In this document: positions 10,144-18,334 of the stretch, in pieces | How the letters are laid out: each line of letters begins with the position of its first letter | Position numbering within the stretch: the stretch's first letter is position 1 | Assembly: GCA_902783625.1 (NCBI GenBank) | Contig: CACZRN010000065.1 | Location: 1-52,626, forward strand | Source of the DNA: an uncultured Prevotellaceae bacterium | Lineage (GTDB): Bacteria > Bacteroidota > Bacteroidia > Bacteroidales > Bacteroidaceae | DNA: 52,626 nucleotides | Direction of reading: 5' to 3' | Translations under genes and position numbers: made by a program | Notes under the pieces: generated by a model | What the model was told of the DNA's origin: nothing | Database searches by the model: none | Seen by the model: only the letters and a program-made list of their open reading frames with translations

Positions 10144-11303
10144 CTTTCCGCGCGGCGATTCTTTATCTCAAGGAAAAGATTCTCTAACTTCTCTCCTATT
10201 ACCTGCGGCGAGAAATCTTTGTCAATGGCTTCTGAAAGCTGTCGCCCATCGACATTTCTCACTGACATAACGGCTTTCATCTGCTCTGCCAAAGCCTTGA
10301 CATCGCCCACTGGCACCGTGTGGCACCCCTCGTAACGACTCACGTTTTGAGGAATGGCGTCGGTGGCAATCGTCTCTATCCCCGTGCTCATCGCCTCGAC
10401 AAGGCACAAGCCCTGCGACTCGCTCTCGCTGGCAAGCACAAGGTAATCGCTCGCATAGAGCACATCGCGCACCGATGGCTTCTCGATACGTCCGAGGGCC
10501 TTCACACGCGAGGCGCAGGGATACTTCGATAAAAGGGCTCTGAAGTCACGGTTATCGGTTCCTCTACCCGCGATTAAGAGGCTTGTATCTTCAGGAAGAC
10601 GACTGAATGCTTCGAGCAAGACATCGTAGCGCTTCAACGGCCAGAAGTTGGCGAGGCAACAGAAGGTAAATGTATGACCGTCGCCACTAACGCGGGGTTT
10701 ATACTTAAAAAATTCGGTATCGACGGTGTTCGAGATTGTCGTATGTCGGTAATCCTTTCCGAACAAAGGCGAGAGGTTGTCAACAAGTTCGTCGCTAACG
10801 GTCACCACCATGTCGGCTTCGGCATAGACGCGCTTCAAAACGGGTATCTGCCAGGCGTCGTCGTGCTCGGTGAATTCCGAGGCAAACACCTCGTAAGAAA
10901 GGTGTTCGGTGACGACATACGGAATATGATAGCGCTTGCTTATTATCATTGCCGCTTGCCCTCCCCACTTCGCACAATGCGCATGTATGATGTCGGGCAC
11001 TCCGTTCGTCGCCACATACTCGTCGAACATCCGCTCTACCCTTCTCACCCATCGCTCAGCATTGCACCTGGCGCTCTTCGGAAGGCCTCGCATAAAGCGG
11101 CGCTCCACCCTCACGCCCTCTATCTCGAGTGTCTCCTTGCTGTAGGGCATCGTGAGAAATTCGCGCATACTCCGGAGCACACTCAGCTGCACATTAGCCA
11201 ATATGCTCACCTTGTGCCCACGCCGAGCCAGTGCCTTCGATTGCTCGAGGCAAAACTCACCGCCATAGGGAGGGAAGAATGAAGGTATCTCAACTATGTG
11301 CAT
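10140..11303 (-). CDS. Family 4 glycosyltransferase
   Basis: A 387-residue GT-B fold enzyme. The N-terminal domain begins MHIVEIPSFFPPYGGEF; the C-terminal Rossmann domain has a conserved ESESQGLCLVEAMSTG, the E-x7-E motif of retaining GT4 enzymes. IIHAHCAKWGGQAAMI and VVTEHLS are the usual HxH-type acceptor-side sequence. It begins 6 nt after the stop of the phosphoethanolamine-transferase fusion gene, so the two are co-transcribed. Likely role: adding a sugar in LPS or O-antigen assembly (inference). Confidence 0.9.
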   Translation of the reverse strand: MHIVEIPSFFPPYGGEFCLEQSKALARRGHKVSILANVQLSVLRSMREFLTMPYSKETLEIEGVRVERRFMRGLPKSARCNAERWVRRVERMFDEYVATNGVPDIIHAHCAKWGGQAAMIISKRYHIPYVVTEHLSYEVFASEFTEHDDAWQIPVLKRVYAEADMVVTVSDELVDNLSPLFGKDYRHTTISNTVDTEFFKYKPRVSGDGHTFTFCCLANFWPLKRYDVLLEAFSRLPEDTSLLIAGRGTDNRDFRALLSKYPCASRVKALGRIEKPSVRDVLYASDYLVLASESESQGLCLVEAMSTGIETIATDAIPQNVSRYEGCHTVPVGDVKALAEQMKAVMSVRNVDGRQLSEAIDKDFSPQVIGEKLENLFLEIKNRRAES

Positions 11304-11309
11304 ATATAT

Positions 11310-13790
11310 TTAATACGTCGAAGTATCGGATTTATTGTAGTTCGAGTTGTTTTTTATATTCCAGTTGTCGGTGTAAATCATGTCGGCGTCGTAGCCAATA
11401 TGCTGAAGGAAGAAATAATGTGAGTTGCTGGTGTACATCGCCACCTTCGCGCGATGATGCTTGCGTATGTAGCGCAGATACTTCGGGTTGCTCCCCGTAT
11501 GGACGACAATCCTATCGATTTTCAACCTGTCAACAAGTCGCAACTTCATGTAATAGAGGAAGTTTGGCGTCCCCAAATCGTAGAGACAGAACATCGGTAT
11601 GTAGCCGTTTTCCTTCAGTGCGCGATAGTTTTCCTTATAGGGTGTTTCCACATACACGCGGCTTCTCTCATCAGGACGGAAATACTTGTTCAGCAACATC
11701 GGGTCGGAGATCTTGTCAGTCACGAAGATGCAATCCGAGTTCCTCCAGATGTCAATGGCTTCGGCGAGTGTCATCGGTGTGAATCGCCCCGCATAGCGAC
11801 TTGCAAGGAACTCGTCAGAGGTGGGCACGTGCCCTTCGGGAAACTCGTCGAAATCGTGTGAACACACGAGCACACTGTCCTTCGTGAGACTCAAATCGAG
11901 CTCGATATACTTATATCCTTCGGCAATCGAATTCTCGAGAGCCTCGCGCGAATTGGTGTACGTCACGCTGTCAATCATTCCACCAGCATGTGCTATGAAG
12001 TTCTCGGCACCAAGTCGGCCGGCATCATCGGGGACATCTGCTGAGTAAGAGCTGTCCAACACATCGCGATTGGCTTTATAGAAAGGTGTCTCCACGCCCC
12101 CCAAGCGGAAGACGAGATGACAGAGATTATCCGCCAGCCAGGGTTTCTCCACGCTTTTAGCAATTGCCTCTGCTATGTCGGGACGGCTCTTCTTGTATGA
12201 ATCGGAGCACCATATTGTGAAGGGTATCTGATGCTGAAAACGATTATACACGTCGTCGGCTCCGTCGTCGGCTCCGTCGTCGGCACTCACCCTGCCCTTC
12301 GAGTCGCGATAGTCGTAAATCTCCTCACCGTGGTCGGAAAGGTAAATTACCACCGTCGGCTCATCGCGATAGAGGTCGAGGACCTTCTTCATCACGTAGT
12401 CGTTGTAGAGCGTTGCATTGTCATAGTCGGCAATCTCCTGCCGCTTCTCATCGTTCAGGTACGAGGCGTTGTTCGGAATATCCTGAGGCGTGAACTTGCT
12501 GAAGGTGTCGTGTGGAAAGCGCTCTCGGGCTTCGAAATGTTGCCCGAGCAGGTGAAAGACAACAAGATTGCGCTTGCTCTTTCTCTTCACCTGTCGTGCG
12601 AAATCGTCAATCAGTTCACCATCGTAGGCGAAGCATTGGCGGTTGGTGGCGGTGTAACTCAACTGTTGTATCGTGTCGTTGTAGAGGAACGAGTTGAGGG
12701 CGAAGGTGTATGTTGCCGATGTCGATGCCTCACGCTGATTATCCCACATATACACATCGAAGCCGCTGCTCTTCATTATCGAAGGGAAGAATGGTTTCCC
12801 GTTCCAACTTTCACCCTCGGCGGTGCTGTTGCAACAGAGCATATTCTTCATTGCGGTGGTGGTAAAGTTCGAACTAGTTAATGCCTCGCCAAACACGAAG
12901 AGACGACTGCTATCGGCCTCGGCTTGCTGGTAAGGGCACGTTGGGAGCGGATAGCCGTAGAGCGACGAGTGCCACTTGATGTGCGACTCGCCCACCACGA
13001 CGATGATATTCACCTCGTCGCCATCCTCCGCTTTCTGCTCACGGGCCGCACGTATAGTGGTGAGGATGTATTCGTTCATGTCGCCCGAGGCAAGGTGCAA
13101 TCCGTAAGCCGAACTAGCCGTCAACGAGAAAGCATCGGCATATTGCGAGTGTTCTATATCCCAGAGCGAAAGTTCGTCGAGTGTCTTGCACTCCAGCATG
13201 CTTCCGAAATGGATACCTGCCACGACGCCCCACACCAACAATATCGCATTGACCAATGCAAGGCCATTCGTCCTCTTCTTGCTCTGGCTGAAGCGCTCCG
13301 CCCAGCGATGTCTATACCTCTCAAGGAAGAGTGCCACGAGCCCCACAACCACTGTGACGCCTATCGACATGAGCGCGCCCGACGTGAGCATATACTCGCT
13401 GAAGAACTCCGACGTCTCCCTGGGCGATGTCTCGGCAACGAGCATCAGCACGCTCGGTGAGATGTCCATCACAAACACGTTCTTCAGGAACTCGCGCACG
13501 AGAAACGCCCCGAGCACAAGCACATAGGCAACGCACTTCGCCCATCGCCGACGGGCAAGGTAGATGATAAGAGTGACGATATAGTCGATGATAAACACCT
13601 GTCCCAGCGCGAAGAGCCACGACACCTCAGGGAGCCCGTCGAAAGGGATGTAAAGCACCGCCCTGACGAGCAACTTACCCATCGCGAGAAAGAAGATCAC
13701 GAAGAACACCCACTCGCTCACCACGGGCACCGAAAGCCTGCGCAGAAGTCGCATCAGTTTCATCACCTGCGAAGATAGCAACTTTTTCAT
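11310..13790 (-). CDS. EptA-like phosphoethanolamine transferase fused to a GDPD-like domain
   Basis: 826 residues in two parts. Residues about 25-195 hold five hydrophobic segments; about 258-580 form an alkaline-phosphatase-fold catalytic domain of the EptA/sulfatase family: VGES (267-269, metal ligand), SSNFTTTAMKN (nucleophile Thr near 310-312), SDHGEE (486-490) and FQHQIPF (His520). This family transfers phosphoethanolamine from phosphatidylethanolamine to lipid A or core sugars in the periplasm. Residues about 598-800 resemble glycerophosphodiester phosphodiesterase: AHAGG (600-604), IELDLSLTKD (629-638) and CSHD (643-646), the usual paired His and Glu-x-Asp ligands. A 12-bp tandem repeat encodes an ADDG-type run at about 503-513. 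The combined function is not known to me. Confidence 0.85.
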   Translation of the reverse strand: MKKLLSSQVMKLMRLLRRLSVPVVSEWVFFVIFFLAMGKLLVRAVLYIPFDGLPEVSWLFALGQVFIIDYIVTLIIYLARRRWAKCVAYVLVLGAFLVREFLKNVFVMDISPSVLMLVAETSPRETSEFFSEYMLTSGALMSIGVTVVVGLVALFLERYRHRWAERFSQSKKRTNGLALVNAILLVWGVVAGIHFGSMLECKTLDELSLWDIEHSQYADAFSLTASSAYGLHLASGDMNEYILTTIRAAREQKAEDGDEVNIIVVVGESHIKWHSSLYGYPLPTCPYQQAEADSSRLFVFGEALTSSNFTTTAMKNMLCCNSTAEGESWNGKPFFPSIMKSSGFDVYMWDNQREASTSATYTFALNSFLYNDTIQQLSYTATNRQCFAYDGELIDDFARQVKRKSKRNLVVFHLLGQHFEARERFPHDTFSKFTPQDIPNNASYLNDEKRQEIADYDNATLYNDYVMKKVLDLYRDEPTVVIYLSDHGEEIYDYRDSKGRVSADDGADDGADDVYNRFQHQIPFTIWCSDSYKKSRPDIAEAIAKSVEKPWLADNLCHLVFRLGGVETPFYKANRDVLDSSYSADVPDDAGRLGAENFIAHAGGMIDSVTYTNSREALENSIAEGYKYIELDLSLTKDSVLVCSHDFDEFPEGHVPTSDEFLASRYAGRFTPMTLAEAIDIWRNSDCIFVTDKISDPMLLNKYFRPDERSRVYVETPYKENYRALKENGYIPMFCLYDLGTPNFLYYMKLRLVDRLKIDRIVVHTGSNPKYLRYIRKHHRAKVAMYTSNSHYFFLQHIGYDADMIYTDNWNIKNNSNYNKSDTSTY
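12252..12284. repeat. 12-bp tandem repeat inside the transferase fusion gene
   Basis: 2.75 perfect copies of a 12-bp unit (GTCGTCGGCTCC on the plus strand) begin at 12252, 12264 and 12276. The unit is in frame and encodes repeated ADDG. Copy-number change would lengthen or shorten the loop by four residues without a frameshift. Confidence 0.8.
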
Positions 13791-13809
13791 TCACCTGCAA
13801 AAATAAGAC

Positions 13810-13848
13810 AAAAAAAATGGAAGCGGTTCCGAAAAACACGCTTCCATT
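13810..13848 (-). terminator. Intrinsic terminator of rpsP
   Basis: On the minus strand a perfect 10-bp stem (AATGGAAGCG with CGCTTCCATT, 13848-13816) is followed by a run of eight T (13817-13810). It sits 35 nt after the rpsP stop and just before the start of the transferase fusion gene. Confidence 0.88.
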
Positions 13849-13882
13849 ATTCGCTTTCCTTAAAAAGCTCTCTCTTGAGCGA

Positions 13883-14413
13883 TTAAGCCTCGGCAGGAGC
13901 CTCTTCAGCAGCTGGCTCTTCAGCAGCGGCTTCCTCGGCGACAGCCTCCACAGCAGCAGCTTTCTTCTCTGCCACCTTCTTGGCGATAGCCTCGTTAACC
14001 TTCTTCTCTTCCTTAAGAGCAGCCTCTGCGGCAGCCTTCTTAGCTTTTGCCTGCTCGGCCTGGATGTTCTCAAGACCTTTCTGCTTGTCGGCCTTCCATG
14101 CGTCGAACTTAGCCTGTGCGGCAGCCTCGTCGAAAGCACCCTTCTTAACACCACCGCGGAGGTGTTTCATGAGATAAACGCCCTCACGGCTGAGGATGTT
14201 ACGTACGGTGTCGGTGGGCTGAGCGCCTGTCTCTACCCAATAGAGTGCACGATCGAAATTCAAATCTACTGTGGCAGGATTGGTGTTAGGATTATATGTA
14301 CCAATCTTCTCAGTAAATCTACCATCACGTGGTGCTCTTGCGTCAGCGACGACGATACGATAAACGGCATAACCTTTACGTCCGCCACGCTGCAATCTGA
14401 TCTTTGTTGCCAT
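13883..14413 (-). CDS. rpsP: 30S ribosomal protein S16 with long C-terminal extension
   Basis: The first about 85 residues are S16 ([52 protein letters not shown]), an early-assembling 16S rRNA-binding protein. Total length is 176; the extra about 90 residues are rich in Ala, Lys and Glu and look helical and disordered, ending in a run of [13 protein letters not shown]. Such tails are frequent in Bacteroidetes S16 as I recall. The gene has its own promoter and terminator, so it is monocistronic, unlike the rpsP-rimM-trmD operon of many bacteria. Confidence 0.96.
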   Translation of the reverse strand: MATKIRLQRGGRKGYAVYRIVVADARAPRDGRFTEKIGTYNPNTNPATVDLNFDRALYWVETGAQPTDTVRNILSREGVYLMKHLRGGVKKGAFDEAAAQAKFDAWKADKQKGLENIQAEQAKAKKAAAEAALKEEKKVNEAIAKKVAEKKAAAVEAVAEEAAAEEPAAEEAPAEA

Positions 14414-14477
14414 AATTTTTTTGTTTTTTGTAAGTTAAAAATTTGAATTCCATGCCATTAACTCGTAATAGCGGCTG

Positions 14478-14508
14478 CAAAATTACACAAAATCGAGCGC
14501 AATACAAA
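14478..14508 (-). promoter_or_regulatory. Promoter of rpsP
   Basis: Minus-strand TAATTTTG (14485-14478), 19-nt spacer TATTGCGCTCGATTTTGTG, TTTG (14508-14505). The spacer belongs to the CGCTCGA-type promoter family seen before several other genes here. Confidence 0.85.
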
Positions 14509-14630
14509 AAAATTTATTCTTTTTTATTGCCGAGATGCAGTAATTTCTTCATCAAAGATGGAAAAATTACACAAAATCGAGCGCAATACAAAATAAATTC
14601 ACTTATTTTTATTGCCGAGATGCAGAAATT
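14478..14630. repeat. Two tandem copies of an 84-bp promoter-bearing repeat
   Basis: The sequence ACACAAAATCGAGCGCAATA and the following TTATTGCCGAGATGCAG recur after 84 bp (AAAATTACAC at 14479 and 14563). Only the copy nearest rpsP has a perfect -7 box; in the distal copy the last base of TAATTTTG is T. Confidence 0.85.
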
Positions 14631-14699
14631 ACTACTAAAGTCTCCAAAAATATAAACTAAATATCCGAAAGTTGAAGGAGTTTCTCAAGACGTCAGAGC

Positions 14700-14724
14700 A
14701 AAAAAAGCCTCTCCGAAGAGAGGC
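14700..14724 (-). terminator. Intrinsic terminator of the outer-membrane barrel gene
   Basis: Minus-strand GCCTCTC, TTCG tetraloop, GAGAGGC (14724-14707), then seven T (14706-14700). The hairpin is perfect and lies 23 nt after the stop of the gene ending at 14748. Confidence 0.92.
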
Positions 14725-14747
14725 AACAAATCGTCTGACGCAGTCGG

Positions 14748-15215
14748 TTAGTTGATTGGAATAACAACGCCGAACTTCAACAGGCTCCAGCCGTCGTACT
14801 CAGTCTTGTAGTTGTACTCAACCCTCAGCCCGATATTCGACGTAATGCCCACCTCGATACCGGCACCGATGTTCAGGCCCATCTTCGACTCGCTCTCATC
14901 AAACACCTTGATACCCAGGAAGTCAGCACCCACGAGAGGATAGAGCGTCACAGGGCTCTTCGGAATCCTGAACAGATAAGCCACGTTAGCCTCCAAGTTC
15001 CAGAAGCTAGCCTCGTCCTTCTTGAATAAATAATTGAACTCAGCCGTTCCGCGCAGATTGTTGATGAATTCGTAGCCCACGCTGGCACCAAAGCCGAAAT
15101 TGTTCGGTGAGTCGATCATATAATCACCATGAACACCAAGGGTTACCTTACCCTGCTGAGCGAACGATGTAGCACTAACCAGCGCCATGCAAACAACAAA
15201 AAATAATTTCTTCAT
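14748..15215 (-). CDS. Small outer-membrane beta-barrel protein
   Basis: 155 residues from MKKLFFVVCMALVSATSFAQ, a signal peptide with cleavage after SFA-Q. The mature part has alternating amphipathic strands (VTLGVHGDYM, GFGASVGYEF, TAEFNYLF, NLEANVAYLF, LRVEYNYKTEY), about eight strands, like OmpA/OmpW-type or opacity-family barrels. The reading frame is open for 58 codons upstream, but the promoter at 15265-15295 and the signal peptide fix the start at 15215. Monocistronic, with own promoter and terminator. Function unknown; an outer-membrane structural or adhesion role is possible. Confidence 0.88.
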   Translation of the reverse strand: MKKLFFVVCMALVSATSFAQQGKVTLGVHGDYMIDSPNNFGFGASVGYEFINNLRGTAEFNYLFKKDEASFWNLEANVAYLFRIPKSPVTLYPLVGADFLGIKVFDESESKMGLNIGAGIEVGITSNIGLRVEYNYKTEYDGWSLLKFGVVIPIN

Positions 15216-15264
15216 AACAGTTTTATTAAAAATTAAAAATCCATTCCGTAAACGTTTACAAATG

Positions 15265-15295
15265 CAAAGATACGAATAAACGAGAACAAAACAAA
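15265..15295 (-). promoter_or_regulatory. Promoter of the outer-membrane barrel gene
   Basis: Minus-strand TATCTTTG (15272-15265), 19-nt spacer, TTTG (15295-15292), 50 nt before the start codon. Confidence 0.83.
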
Positions 15296-15511
15296 ATAAA
15301 TTTATTTTTTTGTCGAATGCGAGTATCTTCGACGAAGTTAAAGAACAAATAAAACAAGGACAAAAGTTACTTTTTAGCGAGTTGAGCAAATAAAACAGGA
15401 CTTATTTCTATACATACGAAAAAATATACGACAGGTGCAAACGAACAGTTAAGCAGATTTCTCATACCTACCATCACCCTGCCTTACGTGCTTATATAAA
15501 CTCGGCATAAA

Positions 15512-15649
15512 AATCTTACAGTTATCAGATAACAGTTATTTTTTTGTGAGTGAGATTAGAGTTTATTATTATATTATATTATATATAATATAATAATAAA
15601 AATTTTTCACGCCTCTTTTTAGAAACTGTTATCTGTAATCTGTAAGATT
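15512..15649. repeat. 138-bp inverted-repeat element with central AT palindrome
   Basis: Outer arms of 26 bp (15512-15537 and 15624-15649) are inverted repeats differing only in the middle; each is built of three 7-bp near-repeats (CTGTTAT, CTGTAAT, CTGTAAG on the right). In the centre 15562-15600 is an AT-only palindrome with 18-bp arms around a 3-nt loop. No coding capacity and no clear target-site duplication. It looks like a non-autonomous miniature element or a cruciform-forming site. The rest of 15296-15831 is low-complexity (ATAATGAATAATGCATAAT-like stretch at 15676-15713) with no gene I can support. Confidence 0.75.
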
Positions 15650-15831
15650 CTGCAAGGGGGAGGGAGAATAAAGATAATGCATAATGAATGAATAATGAAT
15701 AATGCATAATAAAAATAAGAAAATATATATATAACGAAAAGCGTAAAGTACTGACTCCCTGCGCGTTATCGCTGCGGAGCAGGATTCGAGAGGCGGCGGA
15801 TGCATTTTTTTGGCCCAGTCGGGGCAAAAAA

Positions 15832-15863
15832 TTTGGAGATGTCGAAAAAAATTATTACTTTTG
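15832..15863 (+). promoter_or_regulatory. Orphan plus-strand promoter
   Basis: TTTG (15832-15835), 20-nt spacer, TACTTTTG (15856-15863). The only thing downstream on this strand is the smalltalk-like remnant, so it is probably the surviving promoter of a lost gene. Confidence 0.6.
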
Positions 15864-15986
15864 TAATAGATGAGAGCCCCACAAGCGCCGCTTAAGACCT
15901 CCGACTTCAGAAGCCTCCGAAAATCGACATTAATAGAATTTAAAATGAATCTCTCGACAACAGAAAACTCAAAACTATAAACTTAA

Positions 15987-16184
15987 TCAATTTACGGGAA
16001 AAGGGATCTAACAAAATTCATCATCCAGACGCTACTGGCGAAACTCACGGCAATCGGTACCACGCTGGGAGTCACCGCGTGCATGGCAATTTTATGGAGA
16101 CAGGGAGGCAAGAAGAAAAGAAGTTCCATGAAACAGGGATACTGGGAGGCAAAAAAAAGGAGTTACCTCCCTTACGGTCAATAG
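15987..16184 (+). pseudogene. Degraded 'smalltalk' small membrane peptide gene
   Basis: An open frame with no ATG at the expected place encodes (16014-16085) KFIIQTLLAKLTAIGTTLG, then VTACM. This resembles the roughly 30-residue Bacteroidales 'smalltalk' family (hydrophobic stretch, TAIGTTLGVTSCM-like end), which usually sits beside an HU-type gene and an N-acetylmuramoyl-L-alanine amidase. Here the start codon is lost (a TAA lies just before) and the frame runs on past the usual end for 33 codons of unrelated basic sequence. Neither usual neighbour is present. Family recognition is from memory and moderate. Confidence 0.5.
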
Positions 16185-16209
16185 GTCTCACTGACTAAGG
16201 GAAGTAACT
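16151..16209 (-). terminator. Intrinsic terminator of serC-serA
   Basis: Minus-strand stem of about 18 bp (16209-16192 pairing with 16180-16161, one mismatch and a small bulge) with an 11-nt loop, followed by eight T (16158-16151). It lies 34 nt after the serA stop. Confidence 0.88.
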
Positions 16210-16242
16210 CTTTGAGAGGATTCTCTTTAGAATATCGAAAAG

Positions 16243-17163
16243 CTACTTGTTCACCTGGAAGCGTGTGCATCCGTCGGCAAAATAGGCGCAAATCTGACGG
16301 GCGGCAGCGATACCGGCGTTGATATTGGCTTCTGCGGTCTGTGCTCCCATCTTCTTCGGTGTCGAGAAATAGCGTCCTTCGAAGGCGCGGAAGTCGGCAT
16401 CAGCGTCGGGCATGATGTCGGTGACGTACTTCAGGTCAGTGCGTTCAGCCATTAGGGCGAGCAGCTCAGGCTCGTTGATGACCTCCTTGCGCGCAGTGTT
16501 GACGAGGATACCTCCCTTCGGCAGACGGCCAACGAGAGCGGTTCCGATGCTACGGATGGTCTCAGGAGTGGCAGGGATGTGGAGCGATACGATGTCGCTC
16601 TTCGCGAAGAGCTCTTCGGTCGATGCAACAGCACTCACTCCTTCGGTCTGGCTGATTACCTCTGCAGGGCAATAGGCGTCGTAGGCAAGGATGTTCATCC
16701 CGAATCCGCGAGCTATGCGAGCCACATTGCGCCCCACGTTACCGAACGCGAGTATGCCGAGTGTCTTACCCATAAGTTCGGTGCCGCTCTTGCCGTTGTA
16801 GAAGTTGCGCACGGCGGCGACGAGCATTCCGAAGACGAGCTCTGCCACGGCGTTGGAGTTCTGCCCGGGGGTATTCTCAACCACCACATTGTGGGCGGTG
16901 GCTGCCGCTAGATCTACATTGTCGTAGCCTGCTCCGGCGCGAACTGCTATCTTCAGCTTCGGTGCTGCGTTTAGCACTACGGCGTCGATCTTGTCGGAGC
17001 GAATGATGAGTGCGTCGGCGTCTTTCACTGCCTCAAGGAGTTGAGCCTTCTCAGTGTATTTCTCAAGAAGGGACAGCTCGTGACCTCCCTCGGCGACTAC
17101 TTTCTTGATGCCCTCAACGGCCTCAGAGGCAAAGGGCTTTTCGGTTGCTATAAGTATCTTCAT
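16243..17163 (-). CDS. serA: D-3-phosphoglycerate dehydrogenase, short form
   Basis: Oxidises 3-phosphoglycerate to 3-phosphohydroxypyruvate with NAD, first step of serine synthesis. 306 residues: a D-2-hydroxyacid dehydrogenase core without an ACT domain, so no serine feedback domain is present. Visible: RAGAGYDNVD (75-84), NAD loop LAFGNVGR (138-145), substrate Arg225 in NTARKEVIN. The catalytic His motif TPHxG is replaced by TPKKMG (268-273), i.e. Lys at the His position; the flanking GAQTAEAN is intact, so this looks like a clade variant rather than decay. It follows serC by 24 nt, forming a serine operon. Confidence 0.94.
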   Translation of the reverse strand: MKILIATEKPFASEAVEGIKKVVAEGGHELSLLEKYTEKAQLLEAVKDADALIIRSDKIDAVVLNAAPKLKIAVRAGAGYDNVDLAAATAHNVVVENTPGQNSNAVAELVFGMLVAAVRNFYNGKSGTELMGKTLGILAFGNVGRNVARIARGFGMNILAYDAYCPAEVISQTEGVSAVASTEELFAKSDIVSLHIPATPETIRSIGTALVGRLPKGGILVNTARKEVINEPELLALMAERTDLKYVTDIMPDADADFRAFEGRYFSTPKKMGAQTAEANINAGIAAARQICAYFADGCTRFQVNK

Positions 17164-17187
17164 ATTTTTTAGATCATTGAAAGGTTA

Positions 17188-18255
17188 TCAAACTGTCTTC
17201 TCGAAATCGCGCATTGCAGCCACGAGGGCGTTCACTCCTTCGATTGTCTGGGCATTGTAGCAGCTGGCGCGGAAGCCTCCTACTGAGCGGTGGCCCTTGA
17301 TGCCGACCATGCCACGCTCGGTGGCGAAGTCGAAGAACGGCTTTTCGAGCTCGACGTACTCGTCGTTCATCACGAAGCAGAGATTCATCAGCGAGCGGTC
17401 CTCCTTGACTACTGTCCCACGGAAGAGGCGGTTGCGGTCGATCTCGTCGTAAACTATCTTCGCGCGCTCTTGAGCCAGACGGTCCATTGCCTCTACGCCA
17501 CCCATGCGCTTCACCCAACGAAGCGTCTCGAGCATTGAGTAGATGGGCACTACAGGAGGAGTGTTGAACATCGAACCCTTCTCGATATGTGTGCGGTAGT
17601 CGAGCATCGTTGGGATGTCGCGACCAGTCTGCCCGAGCACGGCGTCTTTGACGATGATGACAGTGACACCAGCCATTGCAAGGTTCTTCTGAGCACCGGC
17701 GTAGATGCAATCGTACTTGCTCACATCAACGGGACGGCTGAAGATGTCCGACGACATATCGGCCACGAGGGGCACGGGAACATCGAGGTCTTTGCGTATC
17801 TCTGTACCGTAGATGGTGTTGTTTGTGGTGATGTGGAAGTAATCGACATCGGCTGGAACCACATAGTCCTTCGGGATGAAGGTGTAGTTTGCATCGGCCG
17901 AAGAAGCCACCTCGACGACCTCGCCCACGCGCTTTGCTTCCTTGAGCGCCTTCTTTGCCCATGTGCCTGTGTTGAGATAGGCAGCCTTGGTGCGGAGCAG
18001 GTTGAGAGGCACCTGATAGAACTGTAGCGATGCTCCTCCGCCGAGGAAGACTACCGAGTAGCCCTCGGGCACCTGAAGCAGCTCTTTGATGAGCGCCATC
18101 GCCTCGTCGACAACTGGTTGGAAGTCTTTGGCACGATGACTGATTTCCATCAACGAAAGGCCAGAACCGTTGAAATCGAGTATCTGTCTGGCCGTGTTCT
18201 CAATCACTTCGCGCGGAAGCATCGAAGGCCCCGCATTGAAATTGTACTTTTTCAT
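17188..18255 (-). CDS. serC: Phosphoserine aminotransferase
   Basis: Transfers the amino group of glutamate to 3-phosphohydroxypyruvate giving phosphoserine (also acts in pyridoxine synthesis in some bacteria). 355 residues, class V aminotransferase fold: start [27 protein letters not shown] for phosphate binding, and the PLP lysine in [12 protein letters not shown] (near residue 190). [14 protein letters not shown] near the C-terminus is typical of SerC. It is followed by serA; a phosphoserine phosphatase is not in the window. No own promoter is obvious, so transcription from the helicase side is possible. Confidence 0.95.
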   Translation of the reverse strand: MKKYNFNAGPSMLPREVIENTARQILDFNGSGLSLMEISHRAKDFQPVVDEAMALIKELLQVPEGYSVVFLGGGASLQFYQVPLNLLRTKAAYLNTGTWAKKALKEAKRVGEVVEVASSADANYTFIPKDYVVPADVDYFHITTNNTIYGTEIRKDLDVPVPLVADMSSDIFSRPVDVSKYDCIYAGAQKNLAMAGVTVIIVKDAVLGQTGRDIPTMLDYRTHIEKGSMFNTPPVVPIYSMLETLRWVKRMGGVEAMDRLAQERAKIVYDEIDRNRLFRGTVVKEDRSLMNLCFVMNDEYVELEKPFFDFATERGMVGIKGHRSVGGFRASCYNAQTIEGVNALVAAMRDFEKTV

Positions 18256-18334
18256 TATACTATATATTTTTAAAAATTTGAGTTATCTCTTTGTGGGCTG
18301 GAGGAACTAGAGATTCTAGAAAATCTAGAGGGCT

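Noticed and set aside
14443-14655. Plus-strand frame with repeated KITQNRAQYK peptide
   Set aside because: The peptide repeat only mirrors the duplicated promoter repeat of rpsP.
15579-15827. 82-codon minus-strand frame over the inverted-repeat element
   Set aside because: Low-complexity translation of repeats and AT-rich palindrome, no promoter or RBS.
15819-15831. Hairpin around GGCCCAGTCGGGGC as terminator
   Set aside because: T-run precedes and A-run follows on both strands, so neither strand has the hairpin followed by T-tract order.
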